Source of the DNA: Bacteroidota bacterium
GTDB lineage: Bacteria; Bacteroidota; Ignavibacteria; Kapaibacteriales; HRBIN21
DNA: 64,000 nucleotides
Direction of reading: 5' to 3'
Assembly: GCA_030550275.1 (NCBI GenBank)
Contig: JAUQPR010000010.1
Location: 1 to 64,000 of the forward strand
Positions 1 to 9,461 of the stretch are shown one piece after another (the first letter of the stretch is position 1; every line of letters starts with the position of its first letter). The notes beneath the pieces are model-generated. The model was not told the DNA's origin and made no database searches. It saw only the letters and a list, made by a program, of their open reading frames with translations. The translations under genes and the position numbers were made by a program.

Positions 1-1
1 G

Positions 2-1342
2 CTCTCCGGCGAGGAGACCGTCAACATCGGCACAGTGCAGATCAAGGTCAAAGACCTCCTGCTGGTCAAGCGCGAACTGGAGCGCGAGCTGGATGCCTAC
101 AATCCCCCATCGGCAGACGATCTGATTACCGGACGGCTCGATGGGGAGGGATTCCTGCAGCGCTTGCAGCAATCTATCGAGTACGTCCGCAAGGAGTTCC
201 CTACGCGGGCGCAGGAAATCGTGGGGAAGCTTGAGCTCTACGGCTACCTTGCCCGCCTGCTGGCGCCGGGACAATCCGCTGGCTTTGAGCAAAACCGCTC
301 CAGCATCGCCATCGATATCCGCGTAGTCAAGCCTGCCGTTCCCCCACCGGCAGACCCGAAGGTCTTCCTGGCACAGTCGGAGTTTTACTCCTTCGACAAA
401 GCCCAGCGCACCGTCATTCCCTTCAGCGCTGGACCGATTGTGCCCAACGGACCGCGCCCGACCGTCACCATCCAGCCTCCGCTGCCCTTCCGGCTGGTGG
501 ATTTAGGACCGGAGCAGGTTGCCGGCGCGGGTACTGCCGGTGCTACCACCAACAAGTTCGAAATCCAAATCTCCGAGCCCGTGCCCGCTGGGCAGTATAC
601 GGTCACGATTACGCATACCAACATCGCACGGAAGCAGGCAACCGAATCGGCTCGGTTGGTGGTCTTCCCCTCCCGACTCAACAACGCTGCCGATATTGAT
701 GCGCAGCTGGGCTACATCTACTACGGCTACCGCTTTGAGGTTACTGCTGAGCCCTCCTCCCAAGGCAAGATCCCCGCATCCCAGTTCCAAACAGCAATCC
801 TTGTCGGCAGCGGCGATCAGGAACCCATCGTCCCTGGACTGCAAGCCGGGCGTGATATCCCCGCATCGGCAACTGCGGTGCGGGTCCGCGTCACCTGGCG
901 GAATCCTTATACGGGCGAGACCGTCACGCTGTACGAAGGGCAAGGAACTCCACAGCAGCGCCCGCCGTTGATTGCGACAACAGATGCGAAGATCGATCCG
1001 ACCATCGATCCGCGTAACCCCGAGCTCCTCATCACCCAAATCCGCATCCGCCCGGCGTTTGTGGATGTAGGGAAAGCCGGTTCCCCCGAAGATGTCCGCG
1101 ATGTACGCGTGCAGATTACCCGCGCCGATATCCTCAACTACAAACCGACTGCTTCGATCCGGCGTGTGGGTGCCGAGGACTACGAGGTTGTCATCCGTCT
1201 GGACGGTCCAACGCCGGTCCGTCGCGGGCGGCTCGATGGCACTGTCTCGCTGCTTATTACGGCGAAGATGCGCAACCCGATCAATGGCGCGGAATCGCGC
1301 GAAGCCAAAGGCGTGCTCAACAACATCCCAATTTCGTACTGA
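2..1342 (+). CDS. Periplasmic Ig-like domain protein, 5' truncated (possibly PorM/GldM-like)
   Basis: The frame is open from the left window edge, so this is probably the C-terminal part of a longer protein; a GTG at position 35 is the first possible start inside the window, giving 435 residues. The visible part begins with about 75 residues of predicted helix rich in Leu/Glu/Arg, followed by several beta-rich stretches with Pro-Val-Thr-Ile patterns typical of Ig-like folds. No enzyme motif is visible. The stop codon overlaps the next gene's ATG (ATGA), so it is the upstream member of an envelope operon with two barrels and a VWA-OmpA protein. A helical region followed by Ig-like domains is the layout of the type IX secretion/gliding protein PorM/GldM, but I cannot confirm homology by eye; treat that name as a guess. 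Confidence 0.6.
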   Translation, partial: LSGEETVNIGTVQIKVKDLLLVKRELERELDAYNPPSADDLITGRLDGEGFLQRLQQSIEYVRKEFPTRAQEIVGKLELYGYLARLLAPGQSAGFEQNRSSIAIDIRVVKPAVPPPADPKVFLAQSEFYSFDKAQRTVIPFSAGPIVPNGPRPTVTIQPPLPFRLVDLGPEQVAGAGTAGATTNKFEIQISEPVPAGQYTVTITHTNIARKQATESARLVVFPSRLNNAADIDAQLGYIYYGYRFEVTAEPSSQGKIPASQFQTAILVGSGDQEPIVPGLQAGRDIPASATAVRVRVTWRNPYTGETVTLYEGQGTPQQRPPLIATTDAKIDPTIDPRNPELLITQIRIRPAFVDVGKAGSPEDVRDVRVQITRADILNYKPTASIRRVGAEDYEVVIRLDGPTPVRRGRLDGTVSLLITAKMRNPINGAESREAKGVLNNIPISY

Positions 1343-3027
1343 TGTCTGACCTGCGCACGGGGCTACAAATGCGCTCACGGGCTCTTCTGCTGCTCCCCCT
1401 TGCGGTACTTGCGTTGTGGGGCAGCTCCCCGCTCCTGCATGCCCAGGAAGCGGAGCTGCGCGCAATCCTGCGAAAGTTCAAAAACTACCGCTACGGCAAC
1501 ATCTCCGTCTTCCGGCTGGATGGGCAGGTCTTTGCCGACGTACAGGAGCTGCTCAACCCCATGCCGAAAGCTCCGGACGTGGTCGGGCAGCTCCAGGCGC
1601 AAAATCCAGCGCTGTTCCAGCAGATCCAAGACCGGGTCACACTGGAGGGCTGCGCCGCCGATGTCCAGGAGGTGCTGCGCAAACTGCGTGAAGAGGATGG
1701 TGTTCCGGCAAGCCTGGTCCAGCGCGCCGAAACCATCGAGGCAATCAAGTACGCTGTCCAGGTCATGCAGAATAACTGCAACGCCTTCAAAAACGCCTTC
1801 GTCGTCACAACGCGCTACCGTCCTGGGGAGCCCTTCAGCATCATTGCGCTCATCAAAACGCGCGACCGCTCGCGCACAATTGCCCGAGACCTCCGCGCTG
1901 TGCAGGATGTGGACATCCTGCTCTACACCGACCTGCGCCGCATCGCTGCTCCGATAGGCTCACCCTCCGCGACGCTCTACGACTACCTGGCAAACGCCGT
2001 CGTCCAGGGTGCGGTAGAGAACGTCACGCTCGAGGCACAGGGCATCGGGGATGAGGATACCTACTTTGCCCCGCCCACCTTCGGCAACGCCGAACCCGTC
2101 TCGGAGAATGACCTCTCCCTCTACACCCGCATCTCCGATGGTCAGCCGCTGGACTACCACCATCCCAACGAGTTGCTCGTGAGCTTTCCCGACCTTGTGC
2201 GCTACCGCCGCTACGAGCGCCCGACAACGGAGGAGGCAACCGGCAACGAGGAGGAAGCCCCAGTGTACAACCGCCAGCTCCCGCGCTTAGGGCTTGAGCT
2301 GCGCTACGGGCTGGAGGAGCTCAACTACCCCTCCGTGTGGTCGCAGCGGCTCACGCTGAGCGCGCTGTGGAGCAGTGCGCGACTCGGTGTTGTGCTCCCG
2401 ACCTCTGGCTGGAAGCAGCTCAACTCCGCCGTGGGTGGTTCCCCGCGCCTGACCTCCGCCGGCTGGGGCATCTACGGGAGCGTGGACTTCCCGGTCAAGC
2501 TAATTCAGGAAGGCGGCGTCTTCCGTGCCTCCGCATCCTACGTCTTCGGGGATGCTCGCCGCTCCGACCACCAGGTCTGGAACGAGGCGCTCCGCCAGCA
2601 CACGGATTTCCTCATCCGCTACCATGCGCAGATGCACTACTCCTTTGCCATCGCCGTGGATAAGAACTACTTCTTCCGCTTCCAGTTGGGTGGCACGCTC
2701 TACGGCGCCGAGACGTGGGGCGAGCGCGTGGATACAACAGAGGACCGCGAACTCCAACGCCGCTTCGTGCGCAAGGAGACACAGACCATCGGCGGCATCA
2801 GCGGCGGCATCGAATACATGGCAACCGGCATCGGCACCCCGTACGGCTTCGCTGTACAATACTTCGACGACACCGTGCTGGGAACGCTGTGGCTGCAGAT
2901 CCCTATCTCCTCCTCCCTTGCCGTCCGCTTCGATGGGAAGGTCTTTGCAACGCTCCTGCGTGACCCACGCCTGTGGGAGCACAGCACGCTCTTCCTACCC
3001 TCTGTGCGCTTGCTGTTGAACTTCTGA
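1342..3027 (+). CDS. Outer-membrane beta-barrel protein with periplasmic N-terminal domain
   Basis: 561 residues. A signal peptide is visible (hydrophobic LLLLPLAVLALW run around residues 15-26, cleavage likely after HAQ near residue 35). Residues 36 to about 300 form a mixed alpha/beta region containing two cysteines and no known catalytic motif; from about residue 310 the sequence turns into alternating hydrophobic/aromatic strands, and the protein ends in Phe (SVRLLLNF), a classical outer-membrane barrel signature. Start ATG at 1342 overlaps the preceding stop; a second ATG at 1369 sits closer to the signal peptide. The next gene has the same plan (soluble N-domain then barrel). Function unknown; I infer an outer-membrane component of the same envelope complex. 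Confidence 0.7.
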   Translation: MSDLRTGLQMRSRALLLLPLAVLALWGSSPLLHAQEAELRAILRKFKNYRYGNISVFRLDGQVFADVQELLNPMPKAPDVVGQLQAQNPALFQQIQDRVTLEGCAADVQEVLRKLREEDGVPASLVQRAETIEAIKYAVQVMQNNCNAFKNAFVVTTRYRPGEPFSIIALIKTRDRSRTIARDLRAVQDVDILLYTDLRRIAAPIGSPSATLYDYLANAVVQGAVENVTLEAQGIGDEDTYFAPPTFGNAEPVSENDLSLYTRISDGQPLDYHHPNELLVSFPDLVRYRRYERPTTEEATGNEEEAPVYNRQLPRLGLELRYGLEELNYPSVWSQRLTLSALWSSARLGVVLPTSGWKQLNSAVGGSPRLTSAGWGIYGSVDFPVKLIQEGGVFRASASYVFGDARRSDHQVWNEALRQHTDFLIRYHAQMHYSFAIAVDKNYFFRFQLGGTLYGAETWGERVDTTEDRELQRRFVRKETQTIGGISGGIEYMATGIGTPYGFAVQYFDDTVLGTLWLQIPISSSLAVRFDGKVFATLLRDPRLWEHSTLFLPSVRLLLNF

Positions 3028-3039
3028 GGTGTGCATGCC

Positions 3040-4449
3040 ATGCGCTGGCGCAGTTTCTCGGTTCTCCTGCTCACAACGAGTATGCTGGGCGCTCCGCTGG
3101 GAGCGCAGCCGCAATCCCAAACTCCCGCTCCAAACCCGGAGGAGGTGCTGGCAGCGCTCAAGACCATAGATCCGAACATCCTGCGCTACTTCCCGCGCTG
3201 GCGGCTCTGCGAGCCGAACCTGATGATCCAGGTGCACCAAACCTTCGTCCTCCTGGGCTATCCAGAGACGCAGCTCGATATGCAGAACATCGTCCTCACC
3301 GCCGCACCGACCCGGAGAGCGGGTGAGGAGTACGAGCTGCTGCTCATCGAATGCGGCTCGGCAAAGATGGTCGCCTCCGAGATCGAAGCCAACATGCGCA
3401 AACTGGCAAGCCTACTTGCCGACCCACGCCGTCCGTACTGCTACGAAGAGATCCCCCCCAGCACGCCTCCCACGCCGGCACAGGTGGAGGCGATTGTCAA
3501 CTTTACGATGCCGACCAATGTTGGGCAAGCCATCACTGTTTCCCTGTTCGAGCAAACGCTCAAGCTTGGACGCACTGGATTCTGGCTGCGGGCTTCCGTG
3601 GGCTCGGACGCTCTGGGATACCACTTCTGGTCCGCTGGTATCGGGCGCGTCATCCTGCAACGTCCGCTCATCGAGAACACAGATGAGTCCACCCGACGGG
3701 CAATCCCGCATCTGCTGGATGCACGGCTGGGCGTGGGCTACCGGCTCACCGGCGGCTTGGATGAGAAGTTCCTCGGCGGCATCCTTGCGCCGCGCAAGCT
3801 CAACATCGGCTACGGGGGATACCTCTCTGCCGGAGCGGACTTCTACTTCCCCTTCCACCCGCAAGCCGGCACTGCCCTGACGGTCGAACTGCCGTTGCAG
3901 AGCATCTCCCCGACGACCTCGGTCAACCTCAAGACCTACGCCACCGTGCCGATCGGGACGGAGCGGGATATCCGCCCCACCCAACCCGACCTCATCGTGG
4001 ATCTGGAGCGACTGGTGCCGCTTCTGCGCAGCAGTGGGCAGTGGACGCTCTTCTACAACTGGTGGCTCTCTCAGGAGCGCCCCATCCACTTCTTCCGCTT
4101 CGATATCGGGCTGTGCTACTCCGAGGTACGCGAAGCCGCTATCATCTACAGTGCCGACCGACAGACGACCTTCCTGAGCACGACCGACGTCGAGGGCTTG
4201 CAGCTCTACAAGCCACGCGAGCTGGGCGATTGGCTCTTCCTGCGGCTGGAGTACCGCAACCAGAGCAGCTTCCCCTTCGGGGTTGCGCTGCAGTACTCCA
4301 ACCAGCTCCTCTTCGGGCGCATCTACCTGCCCATCGTGGGACGCTGGCTGTACCTGGAGGGGAAGTACTCCACACCGCTGCGCCCGCTGCGTCCGTTTGA
4401 AACCCGGCACTTCTTCGTGCTCTCGCCCCTGCTGCGGATTACGATCTGA
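3040..4449 (+). CDS. Outer-membrane beta-barrel protein
   Basis: 469 residues from ATG 3040; a GTG at 3031 in frame would add three residues. The N-terminus is a signal peptide (MRWRSFSVLLL, cleavage near GAQ about residue 22). A roughly 130-residue domain with several Cys follows, then a long beta-strand region with alternating aromatic residues ending SPLLRITI, consistent with a barrel. It lies 12 bases after the preceding barrel gene and has the same two-part architecture, so the two may be diverged relatives or partners. No family name can be assigned from the sequence alone. Confidence 0.65.
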   Translation: MRWRSFSVLLLTTSMLGAPLGAQPQSQTPAPNPEEVLAALKTIDPNILRYFPRWRLCEPNLMIQVHQTFVLLGYPETQLDMQNIVLTAAPTRRAGEEYELLLIECGSAKMVASEIEANMRKLASLLADPRRPYCYEEIPPSTPPTPAQVEAIVNFTMPTNVGQAITVSLFEQTLKLGRTGFWLRASVGSDALGYHFWSAGIGRVILQRPLIENTDESTRRAIPHLLDARLGVGYRLTGGLDEKFLGGILAPRKLNIGYGGYLSAGADFYFPFHPQAGTALTVELPLQSISPTTSVNLKTYATVPIGTERDIRPTQPDLIVDLERLVPLLRSSGQWTLFYNWWLSQERPIHFFRFDIGLCYSEVREAAIIYSADRQTTFLSTTDVEGLQLYKPRELGDWLFLRLEYRNQSSFPFGVALQYSNQLLFGRIYLPIVGRWLYLEGKYSTPLRPLRPFETRHFFVLSPLLRITI

Positions 4450-4489
4450 GCGGGCTGAGCACGCGCACGGATACATCGCGCTTCAACCC

Positions 4490-5779
4490 ATGCGCTGGGG
4501 TGTTGGGCTTGCAGCCGTTGCCACTCTCTGGGCTCAGGTGGATACAGGACAACTGCAGCAGCGGCTGCTGGAAAGCGCTCGCATCCACTCAGCCCGCCCA
4601 AACCTCCAGCTCCGACTGCACAACGTGGATATCACCCGCTTCCCAGATATCCAGCTCATCGTAGAGGTCGTCGGCGAAGAGCCCGATACCCTGCTGCCCG
4701 AAGAGTTCACCATCCTGGAGGGCGAGCGCGCCTACCCCGTCATCGCAACCCATCGCCTCTCCCCGCGCAACCGGATTCCCATTGACTTCATCTTTGCCAT
4801 AGACGTGACCGGCACGATGCAGGCGTACATCAACGGCGTGCGCGACAACGTGGAGCGCTTCGTCCGCTCCCTTACCCTCCGAGGGATAGACTACCGGCTC
4901 GGCTTGGTGCTCTTCTCCGATGTCATCGAACGCGTGGAGCCGCCCACCGAAGACGTTCGGCAGTTCCTGCGCTGGGTCTCCCAAATCTGGGCAAGCGGCG
5001 GAATGGATGAGAAGGAGAACGCCTTGGAAGCACTTGCCGAAGCTGCCCGCATGCCCTTCCGCCCAGCTGCCAACCGTATCGTGCTGCTCATCACCGACGC
5101 GCCCTACCACCAGAAGGGCGAGCGCGGTTATGGGCGGACGGAGTTCACTACCGAGAGCATCATCACCTACTTGCGCGAACGCCAAGTGCGCGTCTTCTGC
5201 ATCACGCGCCCAGAGCTGCGCGAATACGCCCAAATCGCTTCGGCAACCCGAGGAGCTGTCTACGATATCCAACTGCCCTTCTCGCAAATTCTGGAGCGCT
5301 ACGCTGCAGAGCTGACGAACTTCTGGGTGCTCACCTACCGCACCGGCGAGGAGATCCCGCCGGACTCCATCCGCGTGGCGATTCTGGACCGGCAGCGCCG
5401 CCAGCTTGTCCGCCAAGTCATCCCCATCGTGGAGATTGGGCGCAAGTTCATCCTGGAGCACCTGCTCTTCGAAACCAATAGCGCAGCGCTGCCGGATTCC
5501 GTCCCCGAACTGGAGGTGCTGGTGCGCTTCCTGCGGAAACGCCCAGAGGTGGTCATCCGCGTCGAAGGGCATACGGATAATCGAGGCTCCGTAGCGTACA
5601 ACCGCCAGCTTTCACTCCAACGCGCCGAAAGCGTACGCAGGTACCTGCTGCAGCGCGGCGTCGCTCCAAATCAAGTCCTGGTTGCCGGCTTCGGAGCCTC
5701 CCGTCCAATCGCCGACAACGACACCGAGTTCGGACGCAGCCTGAACCGGCGCGTGGAGATCGTTATCGTTCGGAAATAG
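4490..5779 (+). CDS. VWA-domain plus OmpA-like peptidoglycan-binding protein
   Basis: 429 residues. I chose ATG 4490 because it opens a short signal peptide (MRWGVGLAAVATLWAQ); the open frame upstream overlaps the previous gene. A von Willebrand A domain occupies about residues 98-275 with a MIDAS-type metal site: DVTGTM at 105-110, an SGGMDEKEN loop and LLITDAP. After a linker comes a C-terminal OmpA domain (about 310-429) with GHTDNRG at 360-366 and NRRVE near the end, the motif that binds diaminopimelate in peptidoglycan. It is therefore probably a periplasmic or outer-membrane anchor that ties the operon's barrel proteins to the cell wall through a protein-binding VWA module. Its end overlaps the convergent mreD by 17 bases. 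Confidence 0.85.
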   Translation: MRWGVGLAAVATLWAQVDTGQLQQRLLESARIHSARPNLQLRLHNVDITRFPDIQLIVEVVGEEPDTLLPEEFTILEGERAYPVIATHRLSPRNRIPIDFIFAIDVTGTMQAYINGVRDNVERFVRSLTLRGIDYRLGLVLFSDVIERVEPPTEDVRQFLRWVSQIWASGGMDEKENALEALAEAARMPFRPAANRIVLLITDAPYHQKGERGYGRTEFTTESIITYLRERQVRVFCITRPELREYAQIASATRGAVYDIQLPFSQILERYAAELTNFWVLTYRTGEEIPPDSIRVAILDRQRRQLVRQVIPIVEIGRKFILEHLLFETNSAALPDSVPELEVLVRFLRKRPEVVIRVEGHTDNRGSVAYNRQLSLQRAESVRRYLLQRGVAPNQVLVAGFGASRPIADNDTEFGRSLNRRVEIVIVRK

Positions 5780-6308
5780 TCCGCCGACGGAATGCCCGCC
5801 ACAGAAGGAGCCCTACTGCTGCCACTGCCGCCGTATATCCCGTTGCAACGCCACCGTACTTGAGCACTGATTCCCATACCGGTGCTGCCAAGGGATGCAC
5901 GGCGATGAGGAAGTAGGCGACGTTGTGGAACGCAATCCCCACGAGTACAAATCCCAACAGGCGCAGCGGGTCTGTGGTTTCCATCCACTGCGGATCCTCC
6001 GGCTGCGCGAACATCCCTGCGACGAACCCCGCAATGGACTTTGCAAAGGCGTTCAGCCCGAGCACATCGGCGAGGAAGACATCCTGGAGCAGTCCGATGG
6101 CAAAGCCTGCGATTGTGCCCGCAAATCGCCCCTGCCGGAGGGCAATCCAGAGCACCAGCAGGAGGAAGAGGTCCGGCACAACCCCCAGGATTGCCATCCA
6201 CGGCAGCAGCAACAGATGCAGCAGTGCAATGAGCAGCGCCGCAATCGCGTAGGCAAGCGGACGCAGCCAGCGTCCACTCACCTTCCCCAGCTCCTCAAGC
6301 AATGGCAT
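5763..6308 (-). CDS. mreD: Rod shape-determining protein MreD
   Basis: 181 residues from ATG 6308; a TTG at 6317 would overlap the mreC stop by 4 bases and is an alternative start. The protein is almost entirely hydrophobic with about five membrane helices (for example LLIALLHLLLLPWMAIL and LFLLLVLWIAL) and the polar LLQDVFLADVLGLNAFAKS loop typical of MreD. MreD is the integral membrane partner of MreC in the elongasome, which directs lateral wall synthesis with MreB and RodA/PBP2. mreB and rodA are not in this window. The gene lies directly after mreC, and its 3' end overlaps the convergent VWA-OmpA gene. Confidence 0.88.
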   Translation of the reverse strand: MPLLEELGKVSGRWLRPLAYAIAALLIALLHLLLLPWMAILGVVPDLFLLLVLWIALRQGRFAGTIAGFAIGLLQDVFLADVLGLNAFAKSIAGFVAGMFAQPEDPQWMETTDPLRLLGFVLVGIAFHNVAYFLIAVHPLAAPVWESVLKYGGVATGYTAAVAAVGLLLWRAFRRRTISER

Positions 6309-6313
6309 CGGGC

Positions 6314-7150
6314 TCAAGGCGCAAGTTGTCCCTCCAAGCGCCGTCGCTCGGGGTTGGGAAGGTGCAAGACGACGGCAACGTAGCGGACCGATTCGAACGG
6401 GACGGCAGCCTGGACCTCGATTCGGTAGAATAGCCCATCGGGCAACGGCTCCACCCGGCGGACACTCCCGACGGGAATGCCCCCAGGGAAGCGATCGCTG
6501 GCATTGGAGGTCACCACCGGCTCCCCTGCCTGCACCGACACGCTCGTCGGCACATAGCGCAGCAGGAAGCGCCGCTCCCTGCCCTCCCAGGTGAGGATGC
6601 CTTCGGCGCCGCTGTGCTGCAGTTGTACGGCAACGCGCATCGTCCGGCTCGGCAGCAGATGCACCAACGCAAAGTGAGGGCTAACGGCTTCGACCGTTCC
6701 GACCAATCCGGCAGCCGTCACCACCGGCATGCCGGGTCGGACCCCATCAGCACTGCCACGGTTGAGCGTTGCGTAGCTCTGCAATTGCCCAACAGTTCTG
6801 CCCAGGAGCTCTCCGAAGAGCAGCGGGAGCGGCTGCCGGGCAGGCAGTTGCAGGAGGCTGCGGAGCTGCTCGTTCTCGGCAGCAAGCTCCTGTTGCCGCA
6901 TCAGCGCCTGCATCAGCTCGATGTTGATGCGGTGCAGCAGCTCATTCTCGCGCTGCAAGGCAAAGGGGTTGGGAATCCACGCCAGGCTTTGGCGCACCAA
7001 CCCGGTCAGCACCAAGGCAACCGTGCGCAGCGCTTGCAGCCGCTCTGCCGAGTGCAACTGCATCAATGCCAGCGCCACAAGCAGCAGCGCCAGTAGCACG
7101 ACGTAATCCCGAAAGCGCAGAAGCAGCTCCAACAGGCGCTGTAGCTGCAT
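6314..7150 (-). CDS. mreC: Rod shape-determining protein MreC
   Basis: 278 residues from ATG 7150, which lies 5 bases after the stop of the upstream dehydrogenase gene. One membrane helix (about residues 14-32, VVLLALLLVALALM) is followed by a coiled coil (about 60-105) with repeated Glu/Leu/Gln, and then the periplasmic beta domains of MreC: LNRGSADGVRPGMPV, GLVGTVEAVSPHFALV and the FPGGIPVGSV motif. MreC is the periplasmic scaffold that binds MreD and activates PBP2 for cell elongation. Length and order (mreC then mreD) are normal; the upstream 3-hydroxyacyl-CoA dehydrogenase is an unusual operon partner. Confidence 0.92.
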   Translation of the reverse strand: MQLQRLLELLLRFRDYVVLLALLLVALALMQLHSAERLQALRTVALVLTGLVRQSLAWIPNPFALQRENELLHRINIELMQALMRQQELAAENEQLRSLLQLPARQPLPLLFGELLGRTVGQLQSYATLNRGSADGVRPGMPVVTAAGLVGTVEAVSPHFALVHLLPSRTMRVAVQLQHSGAEGILTWEGRERRFLLRYVPTSVSVQAGEPVVTSNASDRFPGGIPVGSVRRVEPLPDGLFYRIEVQAAVPFESVRYVAVVLHLPNPERRRLEGQLAP

Positions 7151-7155
7151 CCGGC

Positions 7156-8007
7156 TCAGGTGGTGTAATCGTAAAAGCCGCGTCCGGTCTTCCGCCCCAG
7201 ATACCCGGCAGCCACCATCTTGCGCAGCAGCGGGCACGGGCGGTACTTGTCATCGCCGAGCTCGCGGTGAAGCACCTCCAGAATCGCCAGGCACACATCG
7301 AGCCCAATCAGATCCGCCAGCGCCAGCGGTCCCATCGGATGGTTCATCCCCAGGCGCATGACCGTATCAATGTCCTGCGCCGACGCCACGCCCTCCATCA
7401 GGCAGTAGACTGCCTCGTTGATCATGGGCATGAGGATGCGGTTGGAGACAAAGCCTGGGGAATCCTGCACGCAGACCGGCGTCTTGCCAAGCCGACGGGC
7501 GAGCTCTTCGACCCTCTGGTAGGTTTCGTCGCTGGTGGCAAGTCCGCGCACCAGCTCGCACAGTTGCATCACCGGCACGGGATTGAAGAAGTGCATGCCG
7601 ATGACTCGGTCAGGGCGCTGCGTTGCCGCTGCCAGCAGGGTGATGGAGATGGAGGAGGTGTTGCTTGCCAAAATCACTTCGGGTGCGCAGAGCTGGTCCA
7701 ATTGGGCAAAGAGCTGCCTCTTGAGCGACACGTTTTCCGGAGCCGCCTCGATCACAAACTCCGCCTGCGCTGCAAAGCTGTGCAGATCCGTCCCCGTCTG
7801 GATACGCTGGAGAGCCGCCTGCTTCTCTGCTTCGCTGAGCACACCCTTTTGCTGCTGCCGCTGCAGATTGCGCTCAATGGTTGCCAGGGCGCGCTGGAGC
7901 ACCTCTGGGGCAACATCGTAGAGCAGCACCTCGAAGCCGTGCTGGGCAAAGACGTGTGCAATGCCGCTGCCCATCGTGCCGGCACCGACGACCAGAACAC
8001 GCTCCAT
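7156..8007 (-). CDS. hbd: 3-hydroxybutyryl-CoA dehydrogenase (3-hydroxyacyl-CoA dehydrogenase)
   Basis: 283 residues, the normal length of single-domain bacterial HBDs. ATG 8007 starts directly on [18 protein letters not shown], the NAD-binding Rossmann motif (GxGxxG). The catalytic His lies in [19 protein letters not shown] with the paired Glu, and the C-terminal dimerisation domain carries [13 protein letters not shown] and [15 protein letters not shown]. It interconverts (S)-3-hydroxybutyryl-CoA and acetoacetyl-CoA in the cytoplasm, in fatty-acid breakdown or butanoate metabolism. A TATTTTTG element about 33 bases upstream of the start is a good promoter candidate for hbd-mreC-mreD. The tandem crotonases at 43875-45458 could act in the same pathway but are not linked. 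Confidence 0.92.
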   Translation of the reverse strand: MERVLVVGAGTMGSGIAHVFAQHGFEVLLYDVAPEVLQRALATIERNLQRQQQKGVLSEAEKQAALQRIQTGTDLHSFAAQAEFVIEAAPENVSLKRQLFAQLDQLCAPEVILASNTSSISITLLAAATQRPDRVIGMHFFNPVPVMQLCELVRGLATSDETYQRVEELARRLGKTPVCVQDSPGFVSNRILMPMINEAVYCLMEGVASAQDIDTVMRLGMNHPMGPLALADLIGLDVCLAILEVLHRELGDDKYRPCPLLRKMVAAGYLGRKTGRGFYDYTT

Positions 8008-8039
8008 GGAACACTTCCGGAATGTGACACACCGCTGCG

Positions 8040-8047
8040 CAAAAATA
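8040..8047 (-). promoter_or_regulatory. Bacteroidota-type -7 element (TATTTTTG) upstream of hbd
   Basis: On the minus strand the 8 bases read TATTTTTG, an exact match to the Bacteroidota -7 consensus TAnnTTTG. It lies about 33 bases upstream of the hbd ATG, which would give a leader of roughly 25 bases. No convincing TTTG -33 box is seen. Confidence 0.5.
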
Positions 8048-8138
8048 TCGGTTCCCGCGCAGCTTGTACACCGCACCAGCTCAGACAATAGCGTCCCTGA
8101 GTGCCTCGTCACGCACCCCACGACAACGGTCGAGCACA

Positions 8139-9461
8139 ATGGCAGCGCGCACCGAGCATCCACCCCGGGTAGCCATCGTGACGCTGGGGTGCAGCAAGAA
8201 CACCGTTGACTCCGAGACCCTGGCAGCCTATCTGCAGCGGCACGGCGTTGAGCTGACCGCTCCGGAACACGCCTCCGTGCTCATTCTCAACACGTGCGGC
8301 TTCATCCAGCCTGCAAAGCTGGAGAGCATCAGCGCAATTGTGGAAGCTGTCGAACGCAAGCAAGCCGGCTCCCTCGCCCAGCTCATCGTCATGGGGTGCC
8401 TTTCGGCACGGTATGCCGAGGAGCTGCGCCAGGAGTTCCCGGAAGTTGACTACTTCTTCGGTCCGGAAGCCTACGAACCCATCGCCCGCGTTGTCCTCGG
8501 AGACGCCCGATATGAGCTGCTCGGCGAACGGCTGCTCTCCACCCCTTCGCACTTTGCGTACCTGAAGATCTCGGAGGGCTGCGACCACGGATGCTCCTTC
8601 TGCGCCATTCCACTCATCCGTGGACGGCATCGCTCGCGCCCGATGGAGCAGCTCCTCCAGCAAGCCCAGGATCTCCTCCACCGCGGTGTCCGCGAACTCA
8701 TCCTCATTGCCCAAGACACCACCGCCTACGGCATTGACCTCTACGGACGCCGCCGAATCGCCGAGCTCGTTTCCCGGCTGGCATCCCTTCCTGGCATCGC
8801 CTGGGTCCGCCTCCTGTACACCTACCCGACGGACTTCCCGGAGGAGCTGCTGCAGGTCATCGCCGAACACCCCACGGTGTGCAAGTACCTGGACATCCCA
8901 TTGCAGCATGTCTCCACGCGGGTGCTGCGCTCCATGCGGCGTGGCATGACACGGCAGAGCATCGAGCGCTTGCTCGAACGCATCCGCTCGCGCGTCCCAG
9001 GGATTGCGCTGCGCACGACCTTCATCGTCGGCTACCCCAACGAGACCGAGGAGGATTTCCGCGAGCTGTGCGAGTTCGTGCGGTGGGCGCGCTTTGAACG
9101 GCTCGGCGTGTTCACCTACTCGGCAGAGGAGGGCACGCCAGCATGGAGCCTGGGCGACCCCATCCCGGAAGAGGTCAAGCAGGAGCGCTACCGGGAGCTC
9201 ATGGAGCTGCAGCGCAGCATCTCGCGCGAGCTCAACAGCGCCAAGATCGGCACCGTGCAGCGTGTCCTCATTGACGAGGAGCTTGCCCCGGGGGAATACC
9301 TCGGGCGCACCGAATTCGATGCTCCGGAGGTAGACTGCGAGGTCTACGTCCGCTCCCCTGTACCGCTCTCCCCCGGCACCTTCGTGATGGTGGAGATCGA
9401 GGACGCCGGGGACTACGAACTCTACGGGAGCGCCAATGTCACAGTGCCGACGCCTGCTTGA
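8139..9461 (+). CDS. rimO: Ribosomal protein uS12 methylthiotransferase RimO
   Basis: 440 residues from ATG 8139 (an open frame extends upstream but lacks family sequence). The N-terminal MTTase domain has the three cluster-binding cysteines Cys18 (TLGCSKN), Cys53 (NTCGF) and Cys87 (MGCLS); the radical SAM site is Cys148, Cys152 and Cys155 ([13 protein letters not shown]); a C-terminal TRAM domain follows. TLGCSKN and SFCAIP point to RimO rather than MiaB. It adds a methylthio group to the conserved Asp of ribosomal protein S12 using SAM and two 4Fe-4S clusters. The last 26 bases overlap the next gene. Confidence 0.95.
   Translation: MAARTEHPPRVAIVTLGCSKNTVDSETLAAYLQRHGVELTAPEHASVLILNTCGFIQPAKLESISAIVEAVERKQAGSLAQLIVMGCLSARYAEELRQEFPEVDYFFGPEAYEPIARVVLGDARYELLGERLLSTPSHFAYLKISEGCDHGCSFCAIPLIRGRHRSRPMEQLLQQAQDLLHRGVRELILIAQDTTAYGIDLYGRRRIAELVSRLASLPGIAWVRLLYTYPTDFPEELLQVIAEHPTVCKYLDIPLQHVSTRVLRSMRRGMTRQSIERLLERIRSRVPGIALRTTFIVGYPNETEEDFRELCEFVRWARFERLGVFTYSAEEGTPAWSLGDPIPEEVKQERYRELMELQRSISRELNSAKIGTVQRVLIDEELAPGEYLGRTEFDAPEVDCEVYVRSPVPLSPGTFVMVEIEDAGDYELYGSANVTVPTPA

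Noticed and set aside
503-1465. Long antisense frames opposite real genes, e.g. 503-1465, 3412-4476, 8109-9590, 10030-11565, 13435-15087, 32118-33428, 41258-42445, 42595-43866, 46274-47857, 50640-51596
   Set aside because: Each lies wholly opposite a well supported gene, has the composition expected from third-position GC bias, and shows no domain motif.
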